A stretch of 57,009 nt of DNA from JAFLCM01 sp964510955. GTDB lineage: Bacteria > Planctomycetota > Phycisphaerae > Phycisphaerales > UBA1924. The notes beneath the pieces are model-generated. The model did no database searches. It was given only the letters and a program-made list of their open reading frames with translations, and had not been told where the DNA came from. Of this stretch, positions 7,913-15,743 are shown in pieces (the stretch's first letter is position 1; the number at the start of each line of letters is the position of its first letter). The stretch spans positions 1 to 57,009 of the forward strand of contig CAZEDW010000027.1 in the NCBI GenBank assembly GCA_964510955.1, written 5' to 3'. Position numbers and translations under genes: made by a program.

Positions 7913-8961
7913 GGTGATCTCCTTCTTGCTGTACGAGTGCCGATCCAGCCGACTACGCCAGCGGCGAACGCCGCGGAACCGGGCCCGGGCACGGACGCGA
8001 CGCGGAAACCGAGCGCAAACCTCCGGGTGTTTGCAATTTCCGTTCCGTGATCGCCCGCGTGATCCCACCGCGGAATCCCATCAGGCGTGAACCACGCCGT
8101 GCCCTCGAATCCCCGCATGGGGACTGCAAAGGCGTATGCGTCCTCCACCCACTCGCTATGGCCGCCAGAGGCATCCCAAAGCCCCCACGGGGTGGTGGCG
8201 TATGTGTACGCGCCCACGCGAAACGACAGCAGCGAATCGCTGTCGGGGTAGTACCCCGCGTTGGTCGTCCCTACGCCCACGGGTCCCGGCACCGGCGGCG
8301 AATCGCTCGAATACGGATACAGCCAGTAGCCCGGCTGCTCCGAACCGTAGCGGTTTGGGTCGAAGTGCACCGCCTTCACCCATTCGTCGTCGGTGGGGAT
8401 GAAGAACGTCGCGCCGGGGAGCCGCGTAGGCGGCGTGATATCGGGGCTCGGGTTGGCCGGGACGGCGCGGAGGTCGTACGCGCCGTACTCCATCGCCTCT
8501 CGGGTATCGACCCTACCATTGTGAAGCCAGTTGCAGTACCTGGCCGCGTCGTACCACGTCACCGAGCCGAGGTTGAGGCGGCCGCCCGCGGGGATGTCTG
8601 TGCGGGGCCACAGCCCGCCCGGGCCAGGCTCGAGCATACCTTCCCAATAGGCCTCGACAGCGACGTTCCATGGGTCGCCGATCCGAAGATTGGCGTTGGC
8701 GAAGGGGGCCCAGTCCGCCGCCGACATCTCGGTCTTGCTGATGCGGTAGACGTAGTCAACCCGACCCACGTCGTGGGGGTCGCCGAAGAGCTCCGAGCGG
8801 TACGCCATGTTGCCCGGATGATCGATCACCGCCCAGTTGAACCCGTAGTCCGGGGGCATCGCGCCTGCTCGTGCCGCGCTCCCAATTCGCAGCATGACCA
8901 GCGCAACCACCACCGCCGAAGCCACCGCCCGCGCCGCGCGCCACGTCCACGTCGTTTTCAT
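7909..8961 (-). CDS. Exported FGE/SUMF1-fold protein with PEP-CTERM-like tail
   Basis: A 350-residue exported protein with an N-terminal signal segment (about residues 8-32). The central fold resembles the formylglycine-generating-enzyme superfamily: VTWYDAARYCNWLHNGR, FFIPTDDEWVKAVHFDP, YPYSSDSPPVPGPVG, WGLWDASGGHSEWVED and a final LGFRVAS. The catalytic cysteine region of true FGEs just before GFR is absent, so a binding or structural role is more likely than sulfatase maturation. The C-terminus, VPGPG then a hydrophobic stretch then RTARRR, is a PEP-CTERM-type sorting signal. The ATG at 8961 (GGAG upstream) is chosen over the open frame to 9042. Overlaps the next gene by 4 nt. Confidence 0.78.
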   Translation of the reverse strand: MKTTWTWRAARAVASAVVVALVMLRIGSAARAGAMPPDYGFNWAVIDHPGNMAYRSELFGDPHDVGRVDYVYRISKTEMSAADWAPFANANLRIGDPWNVAVEAYWEGMLEPGPGGLWPRTDIPAGGRLNLGSVTWYDAARYCNWLHNGRVDTREAMEYGAYDLRAVPANPSPDITPPTRLPGATFFIPTDDEWVKAVHFDPNRYGSEQPGYWLYPYSSDSPPVPGPVGVGTTNAGYYPDSDSLLSFRVGAYTYATTPWGLWDASGGHSEWVEDAYAFAVPMRGFEGTAWFTPDGIPRWDHAGDHGTEIANTRRFALGFRVASVPGPGSAAFAAGVVGWIGTRTARRRSP

Positions 8962-9312
8962 GATGTCGTGACTCCGAACCGTGTGCGAGAATCTCCCCGG
9001 CGGCCCGCTGTCGCGGACAACCGCCGGGCTTTCACGCAGCATAACCGATCCCTTCTCGTGAATCTGTCCCCCCCCGGGGGGGGCGTATCAGAAGTGCGGC
9101 TCACGCGGAAGACCTCCATTAAGTGATACGCGCGGCTCGCGCGTCGAGTTCCGAGAATACCGCCCGAGAATCGTTCTAGGTCGCTGGCCCGCTCGCCTCA
9201 TCAGGAACTTACATCACCCCCGCACCCGCTCACCCCCGTTACTCCCACCTACCGCCCCAAACCCCGGGCCCCCGCCCGCCGCTCCCTCCGTCCCTCCGCG
9301 TTCCATTCCCCT
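8962..9312. other. Intergenic region with a perfect C8G8 palindrome
   Basis: No gene is seen between the FGE-like gene and rodA. At 9068-9083 eight C residues are followed immediately by eight G residues, a loop-free palindrome. The stretch 9205-9312 is strongly C-rich on the plus strand (G-rich in the minus-strand rodA transcript tail). No T-tract terminator was found for rodA. Confidence 0.6.
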
Positions 9313-10584
9313 TCACTCCCCCTCATCAAACTCAAAGCTCTCCCGCCACAGGTGCTCCGGCCGGCGCATCGCGATCGAGAAGATCACGCCCACCATGACG
9401 AACCCCACGATCAGGCTCGATCCACCGTAGCTCACGAACGGCAGCGTCATGCCCGTGATGGGCAGCACGCCCTGGGTTTCTCCCAGGTTGATGAGGGTCT
9501 GGGTGCCGAGCATGGCGGTGAAGCCCACGACCACGAGCCGCCCGAACGCGTCTTTGCACTTGCCCGCCACCCATAGCGCGCCGAACACCCAGCAGGCGTA
9601 CAGGCCCATCAGGCCCATCGCACCGATCAAGCCGAACCGGTTGGCGAAGACGGCGAAGATCATGTCGTTGTGGCGCTCGGGCAGACGCGAGAACGTGATA
9701 AGGGCCCGGCTGCGCTCCTCAGTGTGCCCGTCGATGCCGCCCGCCCCCACCAGCGTGACGGCCTGCCGCCCCTGATACCCTCGGTCGTCGGCGAAGCGGT
9801 CGTCGCCGCTGGCCATTTCCAGCAGCGCCTGGATGCGGTCCACCTGGTGCTTGCGGAGCAGGGGGTACTCGCCCCGCTGGGCGAACACCACGCTGGCGGC
9901 CCCGATGATCAGCGCCATGACAAGCCCCAGGCTGCTCGCCGCGATCAGGTGCCGGAGCTTGGCCCCCGCCGCCACCAGCATCGCCACCAGCGCCGGCAGG
10001 AACAACAGCGACGTGCCCAGGTCCGGCTCAACCAGGATCAGCACCATCGGCACCAGCACGATCACCGCCGGCGGGATGAGGCCCAGCACCGTGCGGTGGT
10101 TCTTGCGGTACCGCAGGTAGCTGGCGGTGGTGAACACATACGCGACTTTGGCCAGCTCGCTCGGCTGAAGATCAAAAGGCCCCAGGTCGATCCACCGCCG
10201 CGCGCCCTTGCGGGCCGACACCAGCGCATCGGGCACGCCCGGCGCCAGCAGCAGGGCCAGGAGCGCGAGCGTGACGATCGCCATGGGCCAGGTCATCCAC
10301 AGCCACCAGCGGTAATGCGGCACGGCACACGCCGCCCCCGCCACCAGCCCCAGCACCACGAACATCACCTGCTTGCCCGCCTCGGGCGAGAGCGACCCCG
10401 GCGTCGGCGTCAGCGCGTGGGCGATGTGGATGCAGTACACGCCGATCGCGCACAGGGCCACCGACGAAAGCACCACGAACCACCCTGAGTGCACCAGCGC
10501 CATCTTGGCCCGGACGCGCAGGTGCACCAGCTCGCCGGAGGCGCTCGAGCGCGCTGGCGCGGAGGTTGTAACCGCGCGCGTCAC
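9313..10584 (-). CDS. rodA: SEDS-family peptidoglycan glycosyltransferase RodA
   Basis: Polymerises lipid II glycan strands during lateral wall growth, in complex with PBP2. The 423 residues carry about ten membrane helices and the SEDS hallmarks: GARRWIDLGPFDLQPSELAK near residue 130, a central LVEPDLGTSLLF helix (catalytic Asp region), and PITGMTLPFVSYGGSS near the C-terminus. The GTG start overlaps the stop of mrdA by 4 nt. Pairing with mrdA argues for RodA rather than FtsW. An N-terminal extension of about 30 polar residues precedes the first helix. Confidence 0.9.
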   Translation of the reverse strand: MTRAVTTSAPARSSASGELVHLRVRAKMALVHSGWFVVLSSVALCAIGVYCIHIAHALTPTPGSLSPEAGKQVMFVVLGLVAGAACAVPHYRWWLWMTWPMAIVTLALLALLLAPGVPDALVSARKGARRWIDLGPFDLQPSELAKVAYVFTTASYLRYRKNHRTVLGLIPPAVIVLVPMVLILVEPDLGTSLLFLPALVAMLVAAGAKLRHLIAASSLGLVMALIIGAASVVFAQRGEYPLLRKHQVDRIQALLEMASGDDRFADDRGYQGRQAVTLVGAGGIDGHTEERSRALITFSRLPERHNDMIFAVFANRFGLIGAMGLMGLYACWVFGALWVAGKCKDAFGRLVVVGFTAMLGTQTLINLGETQGVLPITGMTLPFVSYGGSSLIVGFVMVGVIFSIAMRRPEHLWRESFEFDEGE

Positions 10585-12854
10585 GGCAGATAGCCCTCAT
10601 CCTTCAGCGCCCAGATGATCTGGTTCGTGATCGGCCCCGATACGCGCCCGCCGCTGCCGGCGTACTCCATCACCGTCGCGATCGTGTACCTCGGCGAGCG
10701 ACCCTTGGGCCCCACCATCACCACGAACCACGAGTGATCGCCCTCACGCAGCACGTCGGGGTGCCCGTCGTCGTCCTTGTCCTCGTCGCTGTACAGCTTC
10801 GGCGCGGCGGCGGTGCCCGTCTTGCCGCGGATATCCAGGTCGGGGTGGTTGAACATGGGCTCGGTCAAGCCGTCACCCACGGCGGCGCGGCTCCCCGTGC
10901 CGGCCTGCAGGTCGTTCACACACCGGTACAGGCCCAGCATCGCCGCGTCGACCGCGTCCCGGTTGAGCTTCAGGTCGGTCGCCTGGATCATCGCGTCGCG
11001 GTTGATGCGCGGGACCAGGCGCGTGCCGCCGCGGGCAATCGTCGCATACGCATCGGCGGCGTGCAGCGGCGTCCAATCCACCGGGCCCTGGCCGATCCCC
11101 ATGAAGATGGCGTCGGCGAGCTGCGGCGGTTCGATCTTCCCGCCCGGGCCGGGCCACTTCTTCATCACGCTCCCCGGCCACTCGGTGCCGATGCCGAGCT
11201 TGAACGCCTCGCCCACGCCGAACGCGCGGTACCACTTGGTCACCCCGCCCACGTCGAGCGCCCGCCCGAGCGTGAAGAAGTAGATGTTGCACGAGAGCAT
11301 GATGGCGTCCGTCGCGTTGAGCGGGCCGCCGAGCTTTTCCGAGTGCGTCGTCTGGAACTGCTTGTAGACCCAGCAGCGGAACTTGGTGGGGCTGTTGGGG
11401 TAGAGGTGACCGTTGCACTCGATCTCATGGCTCAGGGTGTGAACGCCCTCGGTCACGGCCGAGCAGAGGATCACCGGCTTGACGATCGAGCCCGGGGGGT
11501 AAGGCTTTGCGACGGCGCGGTTGACGAACGGCGTACCGACCTTGTCCGCCCACACCTCCTCCGGCTCCTCGGCGAGCTGCTCCCGCGTGAAGCTCGGCAT
11601 CGACACCATGGCGAGGATCTCGCCCGTGTTCACGTCCAGCACCACCGCGGCCCCGCTGAGCTGCTGACCCAGCGGGAGCTTTGACCGCTGCTCGGCGATC
11701 CCCGCAAGCTGCCACGAGTGCAGCACCCCCATCCCCGACCCCTTGCTCATGATCGCCTGCACCCGCGCCTGCAGGTTCACGTCGATCGACAGCCGCACAT
11801 CCTGGCCCGGCTTCGAAGGCTCGACCTCCTTCTCGTTCGTGTCGCGGTGCAGCCGAGTCACGCCGCGCAGGCCGCGCAGCGTGCGCTCGGCGGAGGCCTC
11901 GATCCCCGCCGCCCCCACCTTGTCGCGGTCCATGTACAGGCCCCGGTCGAGCTCGCCCGTATCGGGGTTCTTGCGGGGTCGCTTGTCGAGGTCCTCGGCC
12001 TGGAGATTGCGCATCCAGCCCAGGACGTGCGTCGCCACGCCGTCCACCCGCACCGTCACGGGCTTCTCGTCCTTGATCGGCGTGGGGAACCGCGAGCGGT
12101 CGATCGACACGCTCATGGATTCAAACGGGTACGAGCGCACGGCGCTCTCGACCACCTTCACCCCCGGCAGCGACGCCTCGATCCGGCGCAGCGCGAACAG
12201 CTTGTCGTCGCCGGCGCCGACGGCGATCGGGAAATACTCGCCCTCCACCGCCACCGGGCGGTCCACGTCACGCAGCGTCAGTTCTTCCCCGCGGGCGTTC
12301 AGCTCCCCGAACTTCTCGCGTCGCTCGTCGAGCCAGCGCAGCCTGGTCGTCGAAACGGTCCGCTGCACCTGCTCGCGGATGCGGTCGCGCCGCTGAGCCA
12401 GCTCGTCCTCCGGGATCCCCAGCACCCGGCTCAGTTCGCTCCACGTCTTGCGCTGGTCAGCCTCGCAGGCGGGCAACTGGGCCTTCACCCATTGCTCGCG
12501 CGTGGCCGCATTGGCTCTCGCCCACGCCGCCTTCCCCGCCGCGCCGCGGGCCTTGCCGGTGGCCTGGTCATAGGCCCACTCACCGCTGATCACCGGGTAC
12601 CACACCATCACGTCGAAGCCCGCGCGGTCCTGGGCCAGCACCCGCCCCTTGCGGTCCAGCACCCGCCCGCGGATGGTCGGCGTCCACTCCTCCAGCACCA
12701 GCCGCGACTCGGCCTTGTCGAGGTTTTCCCGCCCCTTGATCACCGTCAGCCGGTACGTCTGCGCCCCCACCACGCACAGGCCCACGCCAAAGCACAGCCC
12801 CAGCAGCAGCAGCCGCCGGATGAACATGCTCGGAATGGCGGTGGCCAGCCCCAT
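10581..12854 (-). CDS. mrdA: Penicillin-binding protein 2 (elongasome transpeptidase)
   Basis: Class B PBP cross-linking peptidoglycan with RodA. One N-terminal membrane helix (residues about 12-32) precedes a dimerisation region and the transpeptidase domain with SIVK (S456-K459, nucleophile serine), SCN (521-523) and KTG (678-680). At 757 residues it is about 120 longer than the E. coli enzyme; the extra sequence is mostly in the N-terminal periplasmic part (residues about 90-200, charged and helical). It lies 25 bp downstream of the asparagine-synthetase gene, same strand, and overlaps rodA. Presence of mrdA/rodA implies a peptidoglycan wall. Confidence 0.92.
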   Translation of the reverse strand: MGLATAIPSMFIRRLLLLGLCFGVGLCVVGAQTYRLTVIKGRENLDKAESRLVLEEWTPTIRGRVLDRKGRVLAQDRAGFDVMVWYPVISGEWAYDQATGKARGAAGKAAWARANAATREQWVKAQLPACEADQRKTWSELSRVLGIPEDELAQRRDRIREQVQRTVSTTRLRWLDERREKFGELNARGEELTLRDVDRPVAVEGEYFPIAVGAGDDKLFALRRIEASLPGVKVVESAVRSYPFESMSVSIDRSRFPTPIKDEKPVTVRVDGVATHVLGWMRNLQAEDLDKRPRKNPDTGELDRGLYMDRDKVGAAGIEASAERTLRGLRGVTRLHRDTNEKEVEPSKPGQDVRLSIDVNLQARVQAIMSKGSGMGVLHSWQLAGIAEQRSKLPLGQQLSGAAVVLDVNTGEILAMVSMPSFTREQLAEEPEEVWADKVGTPFVNRAVAKPYPPGSIVKPVILCSAVTEGVHTLSHEIECNGHLYPNSPTKFRCWVYKQFQTTHSEKLGGPLNATDAIMLSCNIYFFTLGRALDVGGVTKWYRAFGVGEAFKLGIGTEWPGSVMKKWPGPGGKIEPPQLADAIFMGIGQGPVDWTPLHAADAYATIARGGTRLVPRINRDAMIQATDLKLNRDAVDAAMLGLYRCVNDLQAGTGSRAAVGDGLTEPMFNHPDLDIRGKTGTAAAPKLYSDEDKDDDGHPDVLREGDHSWFVVMVGPKGRSPRYTIATVMEYAGSGGRVSGPITNQIIWALKDEGYLP

Positions 12855-12879
12855 GTCGCGCGGTCCCCAAAGCCTATCT

Positions 12880-14961
12880 TTATCGGTCGGCCGGGATCGT
12901 AGTCATCACCTGCCGCGACCAGATCGCCAGCACCAGCAGCGCGTGCAGCCGCTGCCCGTGGTCGCGCCCCCCGGCCATGTGCTCGTCCACCATCGACCGC
13001 ACGCCGGGCATGTTGATCCCCAGCGCCTCGCCCGCGAATCCAAACGGCTCGCTTGACGCAAGGGTGTCCATCAGCAGTGTCTTCAAGCCCCCGAAGTCGG
13101 TGCGAAACCACTCGCCCACCGGGATGGCGAAGCCCTGCTTGGGCCGGGCGGCGATCTCCGGCGGCAAGTGCCGCGCAGCGAGTTCGCGGAGCAGGGCCTT
13201 CGGGCTGTTGCCGCGCATCAGGGTGCGGATCGGGGTGGCGAGCGCCGCGTCGACCACCTGATTGTCGAGGAAGGGGCAGCGGACCTCGACGCCCGCGGTC
13301 ATGGAGGCCGTGTCGACCTTGCGGAGGAGGTCGCCGGGGAGGTAGTGACGGAGGTCGAAGCGCCGGGCCTGACCCCGCCCGAGGAACCGGCTCTTCTCGC
13401 ATTCGCGCCCGCGTGCTTTGAATATCTTGCGCCGCAGTTCGCTGGGGAAGATGGCGAGGAGGTCGGTGTACCCCTTGCCCCGGGCGGCGCGGATGAGGCG
13501 GGCGATTTTCGCGTCTTTGCTGGTCGGGTCGCGCTCGTCGTATTTGGAAAGCGGGATGGCCCAGGCGATGGGACGGAGCCACGGCAGCCAGCGGGCGGCG
13601 CGGTAACGCTCATAGCCGCAGAACAGCTCGTCGCCCCCGTCGCCCGACAGAGCCACCTTCACATGCTTGCGGGCCGCCTTGCAGAGCCAGTAGGTGGGGA
13701 GCAGCGATGAATCGCCCAGCGGCAGGCCGAGATTGCCGATGAGCAGTTGAAGGTCCTCCGCGGCGGCGGGCTCAACATCGAGGGTGATGTGGTCGGTCCC
13801 GAGGTGTTTGGCTACGCGCTCGGCGTGGACCGACTCGTCGTAGCGCGGATCGGGCATGCGGACGCAGAGCGTGGTGAGCCTGCCGAGGTGCTGCTTGGCG
13901 TAGTGGGCGACGAGGGAGGAATCGATGCCGCCGGAGAGGAAGCAGCCGAGGGGGACGTCGGCTTCCAATCGCTCCGCGACGGAGGCGGAGAGGAGCGCCC
14001 CAAGATGGTCCGGCCCGCTCACGCGTCTGCGGATTCGCCTCCCCATTTCGATGCTCGCAGAAACAACCCCTGCAAGCACGCAGAGCGCAATTCCCCCTCC
14101 ACAAGTCCATAGCAGAAACGGCGGCACGATCGCCGCTGCAATGAAGGACGCCGCCAATCCGACCAAAGTCCATTTGGAGACGGGCTCTCGCAGCCAATGC
14201 TCGACTGGGCCCTGCGGCGAAAGCGGGCCAATGCGACCAAATACCTGAGTCTGAGCGGCGTCAGGCAGCATGATCCCATGACCAAGAGCGACCCAATCGG
14301 CGAGAGCCCTGTTCAAACCTTGCAGTGAGTGGTTGCTCACCTTCGCTGAGGGCAAACGCCGAAATGCGCGGGTAGTGCTCGCAAATGCGCATAGTCGGCG
14401 GTCAAACGCCTGCCAGCTGATCAGGGGCTTTTCCCCGAACGAGTCCGCGGCAACCCACAGCCCTGAGCGCTTGCTCATCCACACTCCCGCGGCGCACATG
14501 CCCTCCATGTAGCTGAATCCATGATCTTCATCCACCCGGGGTTGCTTGCCAGCAGCAATTTCACCAAACCACCGCAGCACAACTTCCGTGTCACTGTGTC
14601 CGGTCACGAACCGCACTCCACGGCTTTCCATTTCGCGACGTAGCTCGCGGTGGCTGTAGATGCATCCATTGAAAACGACAGCCACAAGCCCCTTCCTCGC
14701 GCCGTCGGGGTTGTTGCCGGGGCCTTCGCTCACCATCGGCTGCCCCCCACCCTCATGGTCGATGATGCTCAGCCGCCGATGCACCAGCGCCACTTCCACC
14801 GTCGTCCCGTCGGGCTTCACCACCTTGTCCCGGAACCGCCCCTGCCCGTCCGGCCCGCGCCAGGCGATGGCGGCGTCGATGGCGTCGAGCCACGACTCCG
14901 GGATCGGCTCGTGAGCCTCTCCCGGTGGCGTGACGCGCAGGATGCCGCCGATGCCGCACAT
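12880..14961 (-). CDS. asnB: Asparagine synthetase-type glutamine amidotransferase with a membrane hairpin
   Basis: A 693-residue class II amidotransferase. The ATG at 14961 gives the obligatory Met-Cys N-terminus (MCGIGGI), Cys2 being the nucleophile; RGPDG and GHSDTEV complete the glutaminase pocket, but the usual FNGEIYNH reads FNGCIYSH, Glu replaced by Cys. The synthetase half has the ATP pyrophosphatase loop SGGIDSS (343-349) and ALSGDGGDELFCGYERY. Between the domains, residues about 264-282 and 287-304 are hydrophobic and resemble a two-helix membrane hairpin, followed by a basic patch (RRIRRR). The product may be asparagine, but AsnB-like enzymes in B. subtilis and LtsA in Corynebacterium amidate cell-wall diaminopimelate; mrdA and rodA follow. 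Substrate unproven. Confidence 0.85.
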   Translation of the reverse strand: MCGIGGILRVTPPGEAHEPIPESWLDAIDAAIAWRGPDGQGRFRDKVVKPDGTTVEVALVHRRLSIIDHEGGGQPMVSEGPGNNPDGARKGLVAVVFNGCIYSHRELRREMESRGVRFVTGHSDTEVVLRWFGEIAAGKQPRVDEDHGFSYMEGMCAAGVWMSKRSGLWVAADSFGEKPLISWQAFDRRLCAFASTTRAFRRLPSAKVSNHSLQGLNRALADWVALGHGIMLPDAAQTQVFGRIGPLSPQGPVEHWLREPVSKWTLVGLAASFIAAAIVPPFLLWTCGGGIALCVLAGVVSASIEMGRRIRRRVSGPDHLGALLSASVAERLEADVPLGCFLSGGIDSSLVAHYAKQHLGRLTTLCVRMPDPRYDESVHAERVAKHLGTDHITLDVEPAAAEDLQLLIGNLGLPLGDSSLLPTYWLCKAARKHVKVALSGDGGDELFCGYERYRAARWLPWLRPIAWAIPLSKYDERDPTSKDAKIARLIRAARGKGYTDLLAIFPSELRRKIFKARGRECEKSRFLGRGQARRFDLRHYLPGDLLRKVDTASMTAGVEVRCPFLDNQVVDAALATPIRTLMRGNSPKALLRELAARHLPPEIAARPKQGFAIPVGEWFRTDFGGLKTLLMDTLASSEPFGFAGEALGINMPGVRSMVDEHMAGGRDHGQRLHALLVLAIWSRQVMTTIPADR

Positions 14962-14968
14962 GGTGGAG

Positions 14969-14978
14969 AGGGTATCCT
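14969..14978. promoter_or_regulatory. Overlapping face-to-face -10 boxes for asnB and the crotonase gene
   Basis: Plus strand: TATCCT (14973-14978), then 6 nt to the ATG at 14985. Minus strand: TACCCT (14974 down to 14969), then 7 nt to the ATG at 14961. The two hexamers share bases 14973-14974. Neither gene has room for a Shine-Dalgarno leader, and no clear -35 is seen. Both transcripts would be leaderless and the promoters should compete. Inferred from spacing only. Confidence 0.6.
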
Positions 14979-14984
14979 GCGGGC

Positions 14985-15740
14985 ATGGCCGAGCTGGCAC
15001 TTCTCAGCATCCCGCCCCAGAGCCGCGTCGCGACGCTTTCGCTCAACCGCCCCGACAAGCGCAACGCCCTGAGTCTCGACCTCCTCGCCGCCCTGCACGA
15101 AAAGGCCGATGCGCTGGCGACGCGGCCGGACGTCTCGGTGTGCATCCTCACCGGAGCCGGCCCGACGTTCTGCGCCGGCATGGACCTCAAGGCCGTCCTG
15201 AAGGAGCCCGGCGCCCCCCTGAAGCTTCTGAGCTCCATCGCCGAGCTCACCATCAAGCTCCGCCGCCTCCCGCAGGTGACCATCGCCCGCGTCAACGGGG
15301 CGGCCATCGGCGGCGGCTGCGGCCTCGTCGGGGTGTGCGATATCGCCGTCACCCACCCCGAGGCCAAGCTGGGCTACCCCGAGGTCGACCTGGGCGTCTG
15401 CCCCGCGGTGGTGGCCCCCTGGCTGGTGCAGGCCATCGGCGCTGGCACGGCCCGCCGCGTGCTGCTCGAGGGCGGCACGATGTCGGGCGTTCGCGCCTGG
15501 GAGATTGGCCTGGTCGCCGAGGTCGTCCCCGTCGAGCAGCTCGACGGCAAGGTAAGCGAGCGGGCCGAGCGACTGGCCAAGGCCGGGCCGAACGCCCTCC
15601 GAGCCACCAAGCGGCTGCTGCACGAACTGGGCGGCGAGGCGTTGGAAGCCGCCGTGCGAAAAGGCGCCCACGTCTCCGCCGAGGTCATCGCCGGCCCCGA
15701 GGCCCAGGCCATGCTGGGCAAGGTGTACGGGGGAGGCTGA
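14985..15740 (+). CDS. Enoyl-CoA hydratase/isomerase (crotonase) family protein
   Basis: A 251-residue crotonase-fold enzyme acting on acyl-CoA thioesters. Oxyanion-hole segments are CAGMDLK (near residue 64) and NGAAIGGGCGLVGVCD (near residue 105). The first catalytic glutamate of classical enoyl-CoA hydratases, expected after GGGC, is Gly here, while the second is kept in GYPEVDLGV. That arrangement also occurs in methylglutaconyl-CoA hydratase-like members, so the substrate cannot be named. The gene diverges from asnB with starts 23 bp apart and is followed after 3 bp by a TTG-started membrane protein gene, suggesting cotranscription. Confidence 0.85.
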   Translation: MAELALLSIPPQSRVATLSLNRPDKRNALSLDLLAALHEKADALATRPDVSVCILTGAGPTFCAGMDLKAVLKEPGAPLKLLSSIAELTIKLRRLPQVTIARVNGAAIGGGCGLVGVCDIAVTHPEAKLGYPEVDLGVCPAVVAPWLVQAIGAGTARRVLLEGGTMSGVRAWEIGLVAEVVPVEQLDGKVSERAERLAKAGPNALRATKRLLHELGGEALEAAVRKGAHVSAEVIAGPEAQAMLGKVYGGG

Positions 15741-15743
15741 CCC

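Noticed and set aside
7909..8961. Functional formylglycine-generating enzyme
   Set aside because: Fold motifs are present, but the C-terminal catalytic cysteine region is missing and no sulfatase is nearby.
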